From Trichostrongylus colubriformis (taxonomy: Eukaryota; Nematoda; Chromadorea; Rhabditida; Trichostrongylidae), in contig OZ022257.1 of NCBI GenBank assembly GCA_963978905.1, forward strand, positions 24,877,274 to 24,941,273: 64,000 nucleotides of DNA, written 5' to 3'. Position 1 is the stretch's first letter, and every line of letters begins with the position of its first letter. The notes below the pieces were generated by a model that searched no databases, had not been told where the DNA came from, and was given only the letters and a program-made list of their open reading frames with translations. A program made the translations under genes and the position numbers. Positions 33,968 through 43,803 of the stretch are shown here, in pieces.

Positions 33968-34408
33968 ATGAGGCTTATATTCCCTGTCCTACTGCTCGTC
34001 TTTGCTGCAGCCCATGGACGTTTTGTCAACCGGATGAAACGAGAGCTTGCTGCAGGCAGCGGCACCAGCGTTCACCCTTTAGCAATTCAGCTAAAAAACG
34101 GCACCACCGTCTACCCTTACGCAATGCAGCTAAAAGATATCGACATAAAAGGGATTCGCGGAGAGAGCGGCGTATCTGAGAGAAAGAGTAAAGCGAAGAA
34201 AGTACTCGAAAAGGTTTGTTTTGATTCCTTCATCTTGTTGAGCGTTTTGAGAACCCAGAAGCTGTAGAAAAAACAACAAGTAAATTTTTGAGATTTATCG
34301 AAAGAACAATTGATTTTTCAGACCGTGGAGAAAGTGAAGAGGCTAAAGAAGAAGTTGGACGAGCAAAAATTACCCGCAAACAAAAAGACAATAAAGAATA
34401 AAGAATAA
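33968..34408 (+). CDS. Small secreted, lysine-rich peptide of unknown function (copy 1)
   Basis: Two exons, 33968-34213 and 34322-34408, with intron 34214-34321 (GT...TTTTCAG), give 110 residues. Residues 1-17 form a clear signal peptide (MRLIFPVLLLVFAAAHG), followed by RFVNRMKR with a dibasic site, a repeated module (VHPLAIQLKNG / VYPYAMQLKDID), and a Lys/Glu-rich C-terminus (EKVKRLKKKLDE) that could form a helix. The stop overlaps AATAAA (34404-34409), a possible poly(A) signal; a second AATAAA is at 34397. Relative to the copies at 37872-38306 and 63549-63868, one base is missing near 34364, so the last 14 or so residues are in another frame (copies 2 and 3 read DEHKIARKQKD). Family not recognised. 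It is the only copy with signal peptide and full frame. Confidence 0.7.
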
Positions 34409-34429
34409 AGTTTTTGGCGTCAATCAATC

Positions 34430-34660
34430 CCTTCTTGGGATGCGTCCAACATTCTAGTTTCATTGAGAGTCGTGGTGGTTGGTGAGTGCGATGTGGCCTG
34501 TATGATGAGTTGCGGTGCCAGCCGATGTACAAGTCAGTGCTTGCGACCTTCCAGACATGTCTGGTACCAATTTACCGACCCCGGAGGGATGGAAGGTTTG
34601 GTTGGCTCGGGCGGGCGTTGATGCAGGATTTGATCCCCTCAACATGAGAGTGGGGTGCAA
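34430..34660. repeat. Dispersed repeat next to the peptide gene
   Basis: Also found, inverted, at 37660-37848 (partial) and 61925-62190 (full). Shared blocks include GTGGTGGTTGGTGAGTGCGA, CCAGACATGTCTGGTACCA and GGTTTGGTTGGCTCGG. In all three places it lies 3' of a copy of the peptide gene, so it was duplicated with it. Confidence 0.8.
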
Positions 34661-37659
34661 CAAGTAGAAACAAAGAAGAATGGAGATCGATATAGTCTTG
34701 CAGGACTCCCATACAAGGCTGGGGGAGGTACACTGTTGCTCAACAACGTAGGCTAAGAAAATACATCTGAGGAAAAGACAACAATCCAGATTTTCAGTTG
34801 GAGAAAATCTCTATTCAGTCAAACAATAGTCACCTGCCTACAAGCAACAGTCGTCGGTCCGACTACCATGGTTAAGAGAACGATAACGGTATTACTGGTT
34901 ACCAGAGCTCAAGTCTTATTTATACATGCAACTTTGGCCGAAGAACTTCAGCTCCTTACAGTAGCATAGGTCACGTTGAAGACTCGTACATTTGTCACCA
35001 AAGAGGTACGCGAGAAAACGTGCCGTCGTGTAACTATCAATTTCAATAAAATAAGATGAAGTTGCCACTACTCGGCCATGACTCCGAATCGGTCACCTAA
35101 CCCCTAATATTACTCGGCTGCCACCAGTTCTGGCAGCTGATCCATAATGATCAACTTCACATGGATGTGTCTTCACGTGTGCATCTTTTACCTACTCAAT
35201 TCAGCTCCTCTTGACCGGCCAGCTTCAAGAAGGCCAACAGGAAATCATTGATTACTGACTATGAAAAAACATCAGATAACTCACTCACTGAACTTTGTGA
35301 GGAGACACATGACAATGAACGATTGTAAAAAATCTGGCAGTCAGAAATAGCAAGAACAGAAGACTTCATAAGCTCCGAGAAGAAACCCTAGGCTCAGGAA
35401 GACAACAAGTGTGAGACGACTTCAGTAAGACTGTAGAAAAAAGATCTGATGGCTACGGTGTTCACATCCCATGAAGTGTGACAGCCACACTTGCGAACAA
35501 CACCGCATCGGAGAGTTTAATATAGAGTGGTTGAGGCGAGTGCAGAGGGAGATTGGGGAATGGCGAGCGATGGAATGGCGAGCCGGCGTATGTCGGCGAG
35601 CCGACGACAGTAATACATACCTTTTTGAGTGTATTTTCTGTGTGGTTGTCATTATACTCTTTTACAGTAATCACTTTTTATGCGCTTTATTGGGACTTTG
35701 CGCTCGTGGGCGACGATGTTGTCAGATGCTGAAGATAAAGTTCCGATTACAGCACGAAATGAGGAGAGTAGAAGGAGCGGTGATTCTTTTCTTCTGTTTT
35801 CACCGCAGAAAAATTTCTGTCAAGTGGAAGATATGCTGCTCTGAACCACATTTGCGTAGCAGACAACTTGGCCAGTATTCAGATCAAATCTGTGAATCAA
35901 TACAATGTCAGAAGAAGCAGATATTAGTCACGCGCGGTAGTGTGAACAGCAAAGTTATTATGGAATAGCTGGTACTAGATCTTCAAAAAAGGGTCCAACC
36001 ATCGATCGCTTTCAGAGAATGGTGACTGAGATGTTCATGTGGTGGTGCAGTAAGGGCCCCTTCAACACTGTGCAGATGGAAGATACCCCCGGAAGGTCAC
36101 CGGTTTAGACCACAGAGGAACTATTATGCAACACTGAAGCCTGCTTCTAGCCTATTTCGCCGTAGTTTATCGAATGAAATCATCCAAACGCTCTAGCGAG
36201 CAACAAGGATACCTCAAGCTATCGGCTAATCAAATCTGAAGACGCTCAAAGGCATTGGTAGGAATAATTCGGTTGCATCATTCATTCCAGTCTGCAATAA
36301 TGACCGGTGGACATTTTTTTCACGAAAGCTGACGCGTCAAGCACCACGTCAATTCGATCAACACGGATTTGATACAATACGATATGTATCATTTTGCTAT
36401 CATGTTCGTTACTCTACACCTCAATCAGTCAACTCTAGGAGCCGGGCCGGAAAAGAAAGGCGGCTGCAGCCTTTGCCACAGTTCACGGAGGCTTTTTACT
36501 CGGGAGATTTCGCCGCAGGCAGGCTTACTAGACTTCAGGGATCTTATCCTCACATTACCCCTATCACTGTCTTTGAGCAACTACTAGCGACATCCAAAAA
36601 TTTTTGCACTAGCATACATGACTGCGGCATCAGGGCCGACATCCCATGCGGCCCTGATGCCGCAGTCATGTATGCTAGTGCATCGGAATAGGCAAATCAA
36701 AATTGACCGAAAGATAAGATAAGAAGATATTCCACAGCTATGTAGAAGGAGAATCAAAGTAGCAGGAGAGTGAGGTCTGAGTACTGAACCATCTCGCTCT
36801 CTTAGGACCAGAAGAATGGAAATCACGAAAAACTATGTTGAGTCAAAGGCTAAAGATGAACTATACGCTCACACAGGTCATGCAAAAATATGCCTTTTGT
36901 ATATGTATTATCGTGATTCAATAGAAATTGTCAGTTCTCTTTTTTGTTGGTTTGATCGATATTTTAGAATCATAGACAACGTAAAAGATAGAGAGAATCA
37001 ATGGCCACGCTGACCCCTTGGTCCTCTTGGAATTGTGGATTGTAACAAGAATTCAAGCTTCTGCAACTAAACGCACATAACTTATGCTGTGGTGCAAGGT
37101 CGAAACCTGATGCATTGTTCACAGTTCACATATTCAGGATCATGGCAATAGTGTAGCCTTTAACCTGATGTCGAGGAAAACCACATGCATGGCGCGATCC
37201 AGTACGAAGTTGGCCAATCCAAGTAGCCCCCCTTCGCTGGTCCGGTGGCACCGAGCACACGTACAAAGTAGCCTCCGAAACTCTTCGATTAGCCGTGGGG
37301 AAAGTTAATTATCCACGTATAACAGCGCGGATCAATACTCGAGAAACTATGGGGCGAAAACGAAAAGAAAAAAAAACAAAAAAGAAAAAATTAGCTGAAG
37401 CGCCTTTTATATCTTAATGCGATTACATGAACGAAAACTGTTACTGGCAAGCCACTGTACGGACCGGCTAAGAATTTGGATCATGATCATCATGAATGGG
37501 ACGTCCCGCAGTGAGGCTGGCTAACGCTAGTCGCCAACCTGTTTGAGCTTTGAGAGCAGAAGGTGTGTGCTGGAGGCATTTCGGACACAATGGACTGTTT
37601 TTCCAAAGATTCGTAGCAAAATCTCGTCTTTTCGATGGAAAAAAATCCTCGCTTAGCTT
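34661..37659. other. Spacer between the inverted arms, no supported gene
   Basis: No recognisable gene. A 165-codon frame at 35471-35968 (+) has no similarity I know and overlaps open frames on the other strand. The segment contains the hairpin 36605-36682. Confidence 0.5.
36605..36682. ncRNA. Perfect 33-bp hairpin, possible small-RNA precursor or mini-foldback
   Basis: Arms 36605-36637 and 36650-36682 are exact complements over 33 bp, separated by 12 nt (GACATCCCATGC). As RNA this would be a perfect stem-loop of about 78 nt. Perfect pairing is unusual for a miRNA precursor and better suits a very recent foldback or siRNA source. No other copy was seen in the window. The RNA assignment is speculative; the hairpin itself is certain. 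Confidence 0.3.
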
Positions 37660-37871
37660 CGAGCCAAATAAATCTTCCATCTCTTCGGGGTCGGTGAGTT
37701 GGTACCAGACATGTCTGGAAGGATAAAAGCACTGACTTGTACATCGGCTGGCACCAAGCCCAAGTCATTATACAGGCCACATCGCACTCACCAACCACCA
37801 CGATTCTCATTGGAACTAAAATGTGCGACGCATCCCAAGTAGGGATTAAGTGACGCCAAAAACTTTATTCT

Positions 37872-38306
37872 TTATTCTTTTTTGTCTTTTTGTTTACGGG
37901 CAATTTTGTGCTCGTCCAACTTCTTCTTTAGCTTCTTCACTTTCCCCACGGCCTGAAAAATCAATCGTTCTTTCGATAAATCTCAAAAATTTACTTGTTG
38001 TTTTTTCTACAGCTTCTGGGTTCTCAAAACGCTCAACAAGATGAAGGAATCAAAACAAACCTTTTCGAGTACATTCTTCGCTCCACTCTTTCTCTCAGAT
38101 ACGCCGCTCTCTCCGCGAATCCTTTTTAAGTCGATATCTTTTAGCTGCATTGCTTAAGGGTAGACGGTGGTGCCGTTTTTTAGCTTAATTACGAAAGGGT
38201 AAACGCTGGTGCCGCCGCCTGCAGCAAGCTCTCGTTTCATCCGGTTGACAAAACGTCCATGGGCTGCAGCAAAGACGAGCAGTAGGACAAGGAATATTAG
38301 CCTCAT
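37872..38306 (-). pseudogene. Secreted-peptide gene, copy 2, nonsense-mutated
   Basis: Exon 1 is 38306-38061 and exon 2 is 37952-37872, with the same splice sites and exon 1 length (246 nt) as copy 1. Start, signal peptide and TTTCAG acceptor are intact. Codon 51, TAC (Tyr) in copies 1 and 3, is TAA here (38156-38154), which would cut the product to 50 residues. Downstream sequence remains open after the nonsense codon, so the lesion looks recent. The C-terminal tail reads DEHKIARKQKDKKE. Confidence 0.8.
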
Positions 38307-38791
38307 TCTGAAAGCAGGAAATTACTTTAATAATTCTAGATGGGACGTGATCGAAGGCTGTAGTTGCGCGTGTACATGCTCGGCGACGCAAAAATACTTT
38401 TGTAGTGTTGGTGGCGTCTGTAGCTCCTTACGGCGTGTTTCTATGAGCTACGCATTTTCTTGGATCATAAGAAAGTTTTCTAGCATATCTCACTGGGAGC
38501 TTGGAAGAAGAAATAAGGAGAAAGAGATTTTTGGACGAAATAAGATAAGTATTCACGCGAGAAAAGACATACCGCATCGGCCTCATCTCCTTTTAAAGAT
38601 ATTCATTTTTATTATGGGGCAGCTGGAAACACAAAAACACCGCCTCCAAATTTTTTGCCGTCCTATGCTATAACTAAGTAAGCAGTTCATGTCTGGGGAA
38701 CTGTTCTATGGAGCTAGCGAAACAAGCTCCACAGAATGATTTTTGAGTGTGAACTAGCTTTTTTAATGAGGATCGCGCCAAGATCATCACT

Positions 38792-39495
38792 CTAGTTCCT
38801 GGCGTGTACACTGCCTTTTCCAGTAAATACTTTCACATTCGTGGTGAAGCGGACTTCAGCAGTGGATAGCCCACGGACATGGTAGATCCCAACAAATTCA
38901 CGGGCAACGCGCTTGTTAAGAGAACGAGGGTGCGCTTGCGTGAAAACGTTGAGCCATGTATCTAAGGTAATAGTTTGAAAAATGGTCGAGAACAAAACAA
39001 AAACATGAACTTTTCTCGTTGGCAAATCCGTCTCGTTCAGTATTGTGGCGATCAGTGAGTGAACATTGCCCTTTATAATACCTTGCAGGAAGCAGCCGAA
39101 GTACGTATCAGTGCTTTCATCCTTCCCTACTACTACTATGGGATCAATACTCCGAATGAATGGAGGTTTGGTTGCTCTGGTTGTGCTTCGCTTTTTGCAG
39201 CTGTCCATCTCTTCCTCACATCAAAACAAGAAAAATACCTCATATGTGCAGGACTACACCGATGGCTGACTTACTGCATAATCTACTCTCATCTGCTAGA
39301 GACGAAAACTTTTGGTTTCTAGTGTTGAAGAATAGAGCCAAAATTATTTGTGAATATATGTTTCAATTCATTCTTGTCTTCTATTTGTGTAAATGTGCGA
39401 CATTTACTGCACCCGATTTTATTGCGGTCTGCGATATGCGTGTGCTAGTCACTGCTGATGTTCACTGGATCATACCACGAAAGCGAAATCAGTAA
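38792..39495. other. Overlapping open frames in the duplicated segment
   Basis: A 139-codon minus frame (38792-39208) and a 111-codon plus frame (39160-39495) overlap. The plus frame has a counterpart in the left arm (32848-33183) with many amino-acid changes (e.g. ENLQCIV versus ENFWFLV). The minus frame is broken by stops in the left arm. Neither shows the synonymous-biased pattern expected of a selected protein, so I treat both as probably non-coding. Confidence 0.35.
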
Positions 39496-41244
39496 TTGGA
39501 GAAGGCAGTATACAAGCCAGAATATAGAGGAAATGGTCGCGATGTTCACCAAAATATTAGTTCATTCGTAAAATGCATTCTGTGAAACTCACTTTAACTC
39601 CTTAAGACTGAATGCCATACATGGACTAGCTATTTAGTTTTGGTGCAGGACGGCTGAAAACACATTAGGCAGTGTCCTTGTGCTTTTAGCCATCCCGTAG
39701 TCAAACTGAGTAAAGTGAAATCACAAGGGAAGGACCCCAGGGCGGTACATATGGTCCGATGTGTTTTCAGACGCTAATCTCGAATCTACATTCCAAATTT
39801 GCAGAACGTTTCCCTGCTTAGAGCTACAAGGCCGTTTTCGGCGAGAGTCGGCTCAAATACACCACAAAGGATTGCACAGCCTGCAGCCGTCTGGTGAAGA
39901 GGTTAATGTTCCGCCCCATGGGCTGGAGATTCTGATTCGAATCCTTGAGCTAGCCTTGATTTTGCAATTTGCTGAACTTTTACTATGACTACAGAAAACA
40001 CTTGTACTTTGATGACACCTTATTTGATAATCCTGTATCAGAGATGTTCAAATGGTAACCACTTTCCGCAAATATAATGTCCGATCACAACATTGAATGC
40101 ATTGGTATTTTCCTTTTCATAACCCTCTTATATGTCTGAGAAGCATACCCAAAGTGTGGTCATGTACAGTGAATGCTATATTTCTTTTCTGTGTACTGCA
40201 CTATTCCTATCTTTAATATCGCAAAATATTCAGCCATCTAACTTTCTTGGATTGAGCAGACTCTCATAGCGCTTGACCTTAATTCGCAAAACAAATATTA
40301 TATTTGCACTCTGGAGGTCCGATAACCTCTCTGTACCAATTTTTAGCCAAGTTGAGTTTTTGGCTCAACTTCGGAAATTTGAGGGTGGACACGTTACAGA
40401 CGATATTTTTTGTAACTTTCCATAAAGGACCATCAACCATGGCAAAGACAACAAAGATATATCTGCTACATCAACCTATGACAAAAAATGTACATAACAA
40501 GCACCAAATGACAGCATTTGCTCAGCAAAGATCAACGACTTCTCCTTTGTTGAATGGATTGCCACCCAGTAGGTCAAGAATTTTTCCGAAAGTTGGTCAA
40601 ACTCTCGCATTTACTAAAAACATGCCTCATGGGCTAGAATTATCCTCTGATCACGAAAATCGCACCGGTTCTGCTTGGGAGCATCTGGCTCGCGTGCTAT
40701 GGGCTTCTAAATCTACCGCATAATAAAATTGTTTTTCAGAAAAAACCTCCATAACTCCGCTCAGAGAATCGTTCCGCAAATTTGGAGTGCAGATTCAAAA
40801 TCAGCATCCGAGAGTACGTTGAAACATATGTATCCCATTCCAAATGGCCGACGGGTGCTTCCCTTGTCAGCACACCTCAGATAGGTTTTACGACAGATAG
40901 AATTTGTCGACGACGTATTTGTCTAAAAATTTTCTTAACTACCATACTATCTTGGTAGCTCTATTAGCACCAGCGCGGTCCAGCTATTTTATGACTGAGT
41001 TCAGGTCTTAGATAATAGCACAAGATAAGTTTAATTGAAAAATGCTGCTACTAAATATGCTGTGAAAATAACGATATGATATACTGATAACAACCCGCTT
41101 CGATTTTTCCATTCTTTTTCTCTTTCAGTTATTGGATCGTTTGACTGCAGATTCGCACTCTTCGCTACCGAATTGATTCTACTTTTTCCTTACAATTTTC
41201 TTTCTATATTGTAAAAGGCTGCTATCTCTGAGCTTCATCCGATG

Positions 41245-41676
41245 TTGTTTGGTTGAACGCTTCTGAAGCTCTTGAACTTCTCTAATTATTTATTGATGAG
41301 CTTTCGGCATTTAATGCCTTCGTCAGATCTTAAAACATTTCAAACATTTCACATACAACTAGTTGCACTACATCTAACATATCACTGAAACATACCAGGA
41401 ATCGAGGGTGACCTAGTGGCGTGGTAGTGGAAATGAAATGAGACACCCCTCTACTCTGAGATAAAGGGATATCGCTGATTACTCTATTAGTCTCAAAAGG
41501 TCACGCAGCTCTTCTTTTGCGTTGATTTCTGGTCTGATTCGGCGTATTTCTCGAGCGTCCATAATCTTCCTTTCCAGGGGTCGTGCCAGATGTCTATGGA
41601 GGACTCTTACATCAAATGATGGTGTATCCTCGTTCGCATGTTTCAGGGTACGGTGCCTAGAAAAACTGCTATGCGG
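41245..41676 (-). repeat. Left inverted repeat (pseudo-LTR) of the Penelope-like element
   Basis: Inverted copy of 43372-43803, beginning TTGTTTGGTTGAACGC and ending GCTATGCGG. On the minus strand it carries the hammerhead-like core at 41326-41302, with a 5-bp stem II (GGCAT-TAA-ATGCC). Confidence 0.95.
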
Positions 41677-43569
41677 ACTTTAATGTTGTCAATGCCTTTC
41701 AAAGGGAAATCCATACAAATCCCTCCTACTTCACGAGGAATCGATACTAGAATAGCGACTCTAGAGCATGGCATTCAAAGAATTTACCAATACGCAGTGA
41801 ATGAACCTTATCGCAGCTGCTTAACACCATCTGAAAGAAGAGGTGTAAGTAAAATGCTGCAGGCGAAAAACACATTGAGGTGTACAGTTGGAGATAAATG
41901 TGGATCTTTCGTTGTTATGCCTCAAACGCTGGATAAGGCTATCGCCGCACAAGTGCTTTCAGATACTACCGTGTATGAAGAAAGCAGTTCGTCAGCGTTC
42001 GAATCAATATGTAAAAAAGAGAGGAATGTTATCATGTCAGTCGTGAAGAAGCGTATGGGTTCAGAAATGGCAAGACGACTGTACAGCACAGCTCCAACAG
42101 TACCAACGCTCTGCAATCTGGTGAAGACCCACAAAATTCCTTCGACGTCAAACACATCATCGCTTCCATTGAGTGAAATTAAGACAAGACCAATCATCGC
42201 TTCCTGTGGTGGTCCGGCGGACGGACTGAGTTGGCTTCTGGTTCGGCTTCCCTCACCACTTTTGCGATACGTGGGAGCACACATTGTTAACGTCGACGAC
42301 TTCATTTCTTCACTTCACCATTGTCCAGTATCTGCGTCAGCCGTCTACGCGAGCTTCGATGTAGTATCCTTATACACGAATGTCAACAATGAAGACGCAG
42401 TGCAAGCCGCATTATCTCTGCTTGAGGAATATCAAGACCACGTTCCGACGATGGGATTCTCGACGAGCGAAATAAAGGATTTTATTGAAGCAGCACTCGA
42501 ATGCAACGTCTTCTGTTTTGATAACAACTTTTACAAGCAAAAGCGGGGCCTGGCCATGGGTAATCGTATAGCACCCGTGTTAGCAGTCGTCTTTTTGGAC
42601 CACATCGAAAAGTCATCATTGTCCAGTGGAATTATTTTCTACAAACGCTATATCGATGACGTGTTTGTTATTGGAACAACGGAGGAAGATCTTGTGGAAA
42701 CCTTAGAGAGACTGAACTCACACGATGCCAATATAACCTTCACTAGAGAAGATCCAGGAAGGGATGGTTTCCTTCCTTTTCTCAGTGCCAAAGTACGAAT
42801 AAGTGAAGGTCACAAGCAACATCTATGGTATAAGAAAAGCGCCTCTTCGAACATCTTATTGCATTCCAGAAGTGCCCACCCAACTTATATGAAGGCAAAC
42901 GTTGTGCGAAACCTCTTGAGAACGAAAGAGAAGCTTGGGACGCAAAGGGACTCAGATGTGGAAGCTAAGATTGAAACTATTCTCGAAAGCAATGGATATT
43001 GCAAGGGAAATTCGAGAACATGGGTCCCGCAAAGATCGGCAGATGGTATAACCCTCACAGTACCCTTCGTGAATGACAAAATGGCACGTGAGGTGAATCG
43101 CGTCGTGAAGCACTCCCAACTTCCCATTAGACTCGTGTTCCGACCACCCCCTACATTGAAGGATCTGTTCACATCGTCACGGCCTTACGAAAGAAAGTGC
43201 CATGCGCAATCTTGCCGATACTGTTCATCGGAGAAAATCTGTGAACTTCAAGGCACAGTCTACTTGATCCGGTGCAGAGGGTGTGGAGAGAAGTACGTAG
43301 GAGAGACCGCGAGACACTTGAGGATTCGCTTGGACGAACACAGGAGAGCGTTGACCAACCCCGCTGCTTACCCGCATAGCAGTTTTTCTAGGCACCGTAC
43401 CCTGAAACATGCGAACGAGGATACACCATCATTTGATGTAAGAGTCCTCCATAGACATCTGGTACGACCCCTGGAAAGGAAGATTATGGACGCTCGAGAA
43501 ATACGCCGAATCAGACCAGAAATCAACGCAAAAGAAGAGCTGCGTGACCTTTTGAGACTAATAGAGTAA
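41638..43569 (+). CDS. Penelope-like reverse transcriptase with GIY-YIG endonuclease
   Basis: 643 codons, uninterrupted. RT blocks by residue: RPIIAS (184), motif A FDVVSLYTNV with Asp at 241, motif B RGLAMGNRIAPVLA (about 304), motif C YIDDVF with the two Asp at 340-341, and FLPFLSAKV (about 380). A CX4CX2C cluster (about 521-529) precedes the GIY-YIG nuclease: GTVYLIRCRGCGEKYVGE (539-556), RLDEH (564-568) and a C-terminal REIRRIRPEIN. The enzyme would copy its RNA at a nicked site. Residues 1-13 come from the left inverted repeat (antisense of the nuclease region), so the true start may be the in-frame ATG at 41683 or an upstream one that was lost. The N-terminus looks short for the family, but the RT leader (CGSFVVMPQ) is present. 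Confidence 0.93.
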   Translation: MFQGTVPRKTAMRTLMLSMPFKGKSIQIPPTSRGIDTRIATLEHGIQRIYQYAVNEPYRSCLTPSERRGVSKMLQAKNTLRCTVGDKCGSFVVMPQTLDKAIAAQVLSDTTVYEESSSSAFESICKKERNVIMSVVKKRMGSEMARRLYSTAPTVPTLCNLVKTHKIPSTSNTSSLPLSEIKTRPIIASCGGPADGLSWLLVRLPSPLLRYVGAHIVNVDDFISSLHHCPVSASAVYASFDVVSLYTNVNNEDAVQAALSLLEEYQDHVPTMGFSTSEIKDFIEAALECNVFCFDNNFYKQKRGLAMGNRIAPVLAVVFLDHIEKSSLSSGIIFYKRYIDDVFVIGTTEEDLVETLERLNSHDANITFTREDPGRDGFLPFLSAKVRISEGHKQHLWYKKSASSNILLHSRSAHPTYMKANVVRNLLRTKEKLGTQRDSDVEAKIETILESNGYCKGNSRTWVPQRSADGITLTVPFVNDKMAREVNRVVKHSQLPIRLVFRPPPTLKDLFTSSRPYERKCHAQSCRYCSSEKICELQGTVYLIRCRGCGEKYVGETARHLRIRLDEHRRALTNPAAYPHSSFSRHRTLKHANEDTPSFDVRVLHRHLVRPLERKIMDAREIRRIRPEINAKEELRDLLRLIE

Positions 43570-43803
43570 TCAGCGATATCCCTTTATCTCAGAGTAGAGG
43601 GGTGTCTCATTTCATTTCCACTACCACGCCACTAGGTCACCCTCGATTCCTGGTATGTTTCAGTGATATGTTAGATGTAGTGCAATTAGTTGTATGTGAA
43701 ATGTTTGAAATGTTTTAAGATCTGACGAAGGCAGTAAATGCCGAAAGCTCATCAATAAATAATTAAAGAAGTTCAAGAGCTTCAGAAGCGTTCAACCAAA
43801 CAA
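43372..43803 (+). repeat. Right inverted repeat (pseudo-LTR) of the Penelope-like element
   Basis: It includes codons for the nuclease C-terminus up to the TAA at 43567-43569, the 3' untranslated part, the hammerhead-like core (43722-43746) and an AATAAATAATTAAA stretch (about 43754-43767). Confidence 0.95.
43722..43746 (+). ncRNA. Candidate hammerhead ribozyme core
   Basis: CTGACGA (43722-43728, fits CUGANGA), then a GGC...GCC stem II with a 7-nt loop, then GAAA (43743-43746). These are the two catalytic strands of a hammerhead joined by a stem of correct layout. In the inverted copy at 41302-41326, stem II extends to 5 bp. Penelope-like elements are known to carry hammerhead motifs in their terminal repeats. 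Stems I and III and the cleavage site are not resolved, so activity is uncertain. Confidence 0.5.

Larger units (their letters stand above)
30735..34608 (+). repeat. Left arm of a large inverted duplication
   Basis: This arm matches 37660-40870 in reverse orientation. Anchors include ACTTTACTCAGTTTGACTAC (about 31590-31609) against its complement near 39705; a 111-codon minus-strand frame (32848-33183) against its near-identical mate at 39160-39495 (+); and the secreted-peptide gene. Left-only sequence: a 1.04-kb insertion at 31612-32647. Right-only sequence: about 320 bp at 40010-40335 and about 70 bp near 38700. Arms are roughly 85-90% alike by eye and separated by about 3 kb of unrelated spacer. 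Confidence 0.93.
37660..40870 (-). repeat. Right arm of the large inverted duplication
   Basis: Inverted match of 30735-34608. It keeps the empty sites for two insertions seen elsewhere: the left-arm LINE fragment (empty near 39702) and the TAA-flanked element of 62191-63530 (empty at 37847-37849). It contains about 320 bp not in the left arm (about 40010-40335) and a damaged copy of the peptide gene. Confidence 0.93.
41245..43803 (+). mobile_element. Penelope-like retroelement with inverted terminal repeats
   Basis: A single long RT plus GIY-YIG frame (41638-43569) is flanked by 432-bp inverted repeats at 41245-41676 and 43372-43803. Penelope-like elements often carry such pseudo-LTRs in direct or inverted order. 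The repeats include the last part of the coding region, so the left one is an antisense copy of the ORF 3' end. The near-identity of the repeats and the absence of stops suggest a young copy. The right end is followed by DNA unrelated to the left flank; no target duplication was confirmed. Confidence 0.93.

Noticed and set aside
35980..36330. Degenerate mariner transposase N-terminal region (TVQMEDTPGRSPV...)
   Set aside because: The resemblance is short, needs several frame changes and has no TIRs, so it is too weak to annotate.
38792..39208. 139-codon gene in the right arm
   Set aside because: The equivalent frame in the left arm is broken by several stops and the changes are not biased to synonymous sites.
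43225..43410. Minus-strand frame starting MFQGTVPRKTAMR
   Set aside because: Antisense of the Penelope nuclease domain. It shares its start with the main ORF only because of the inverted repeat.
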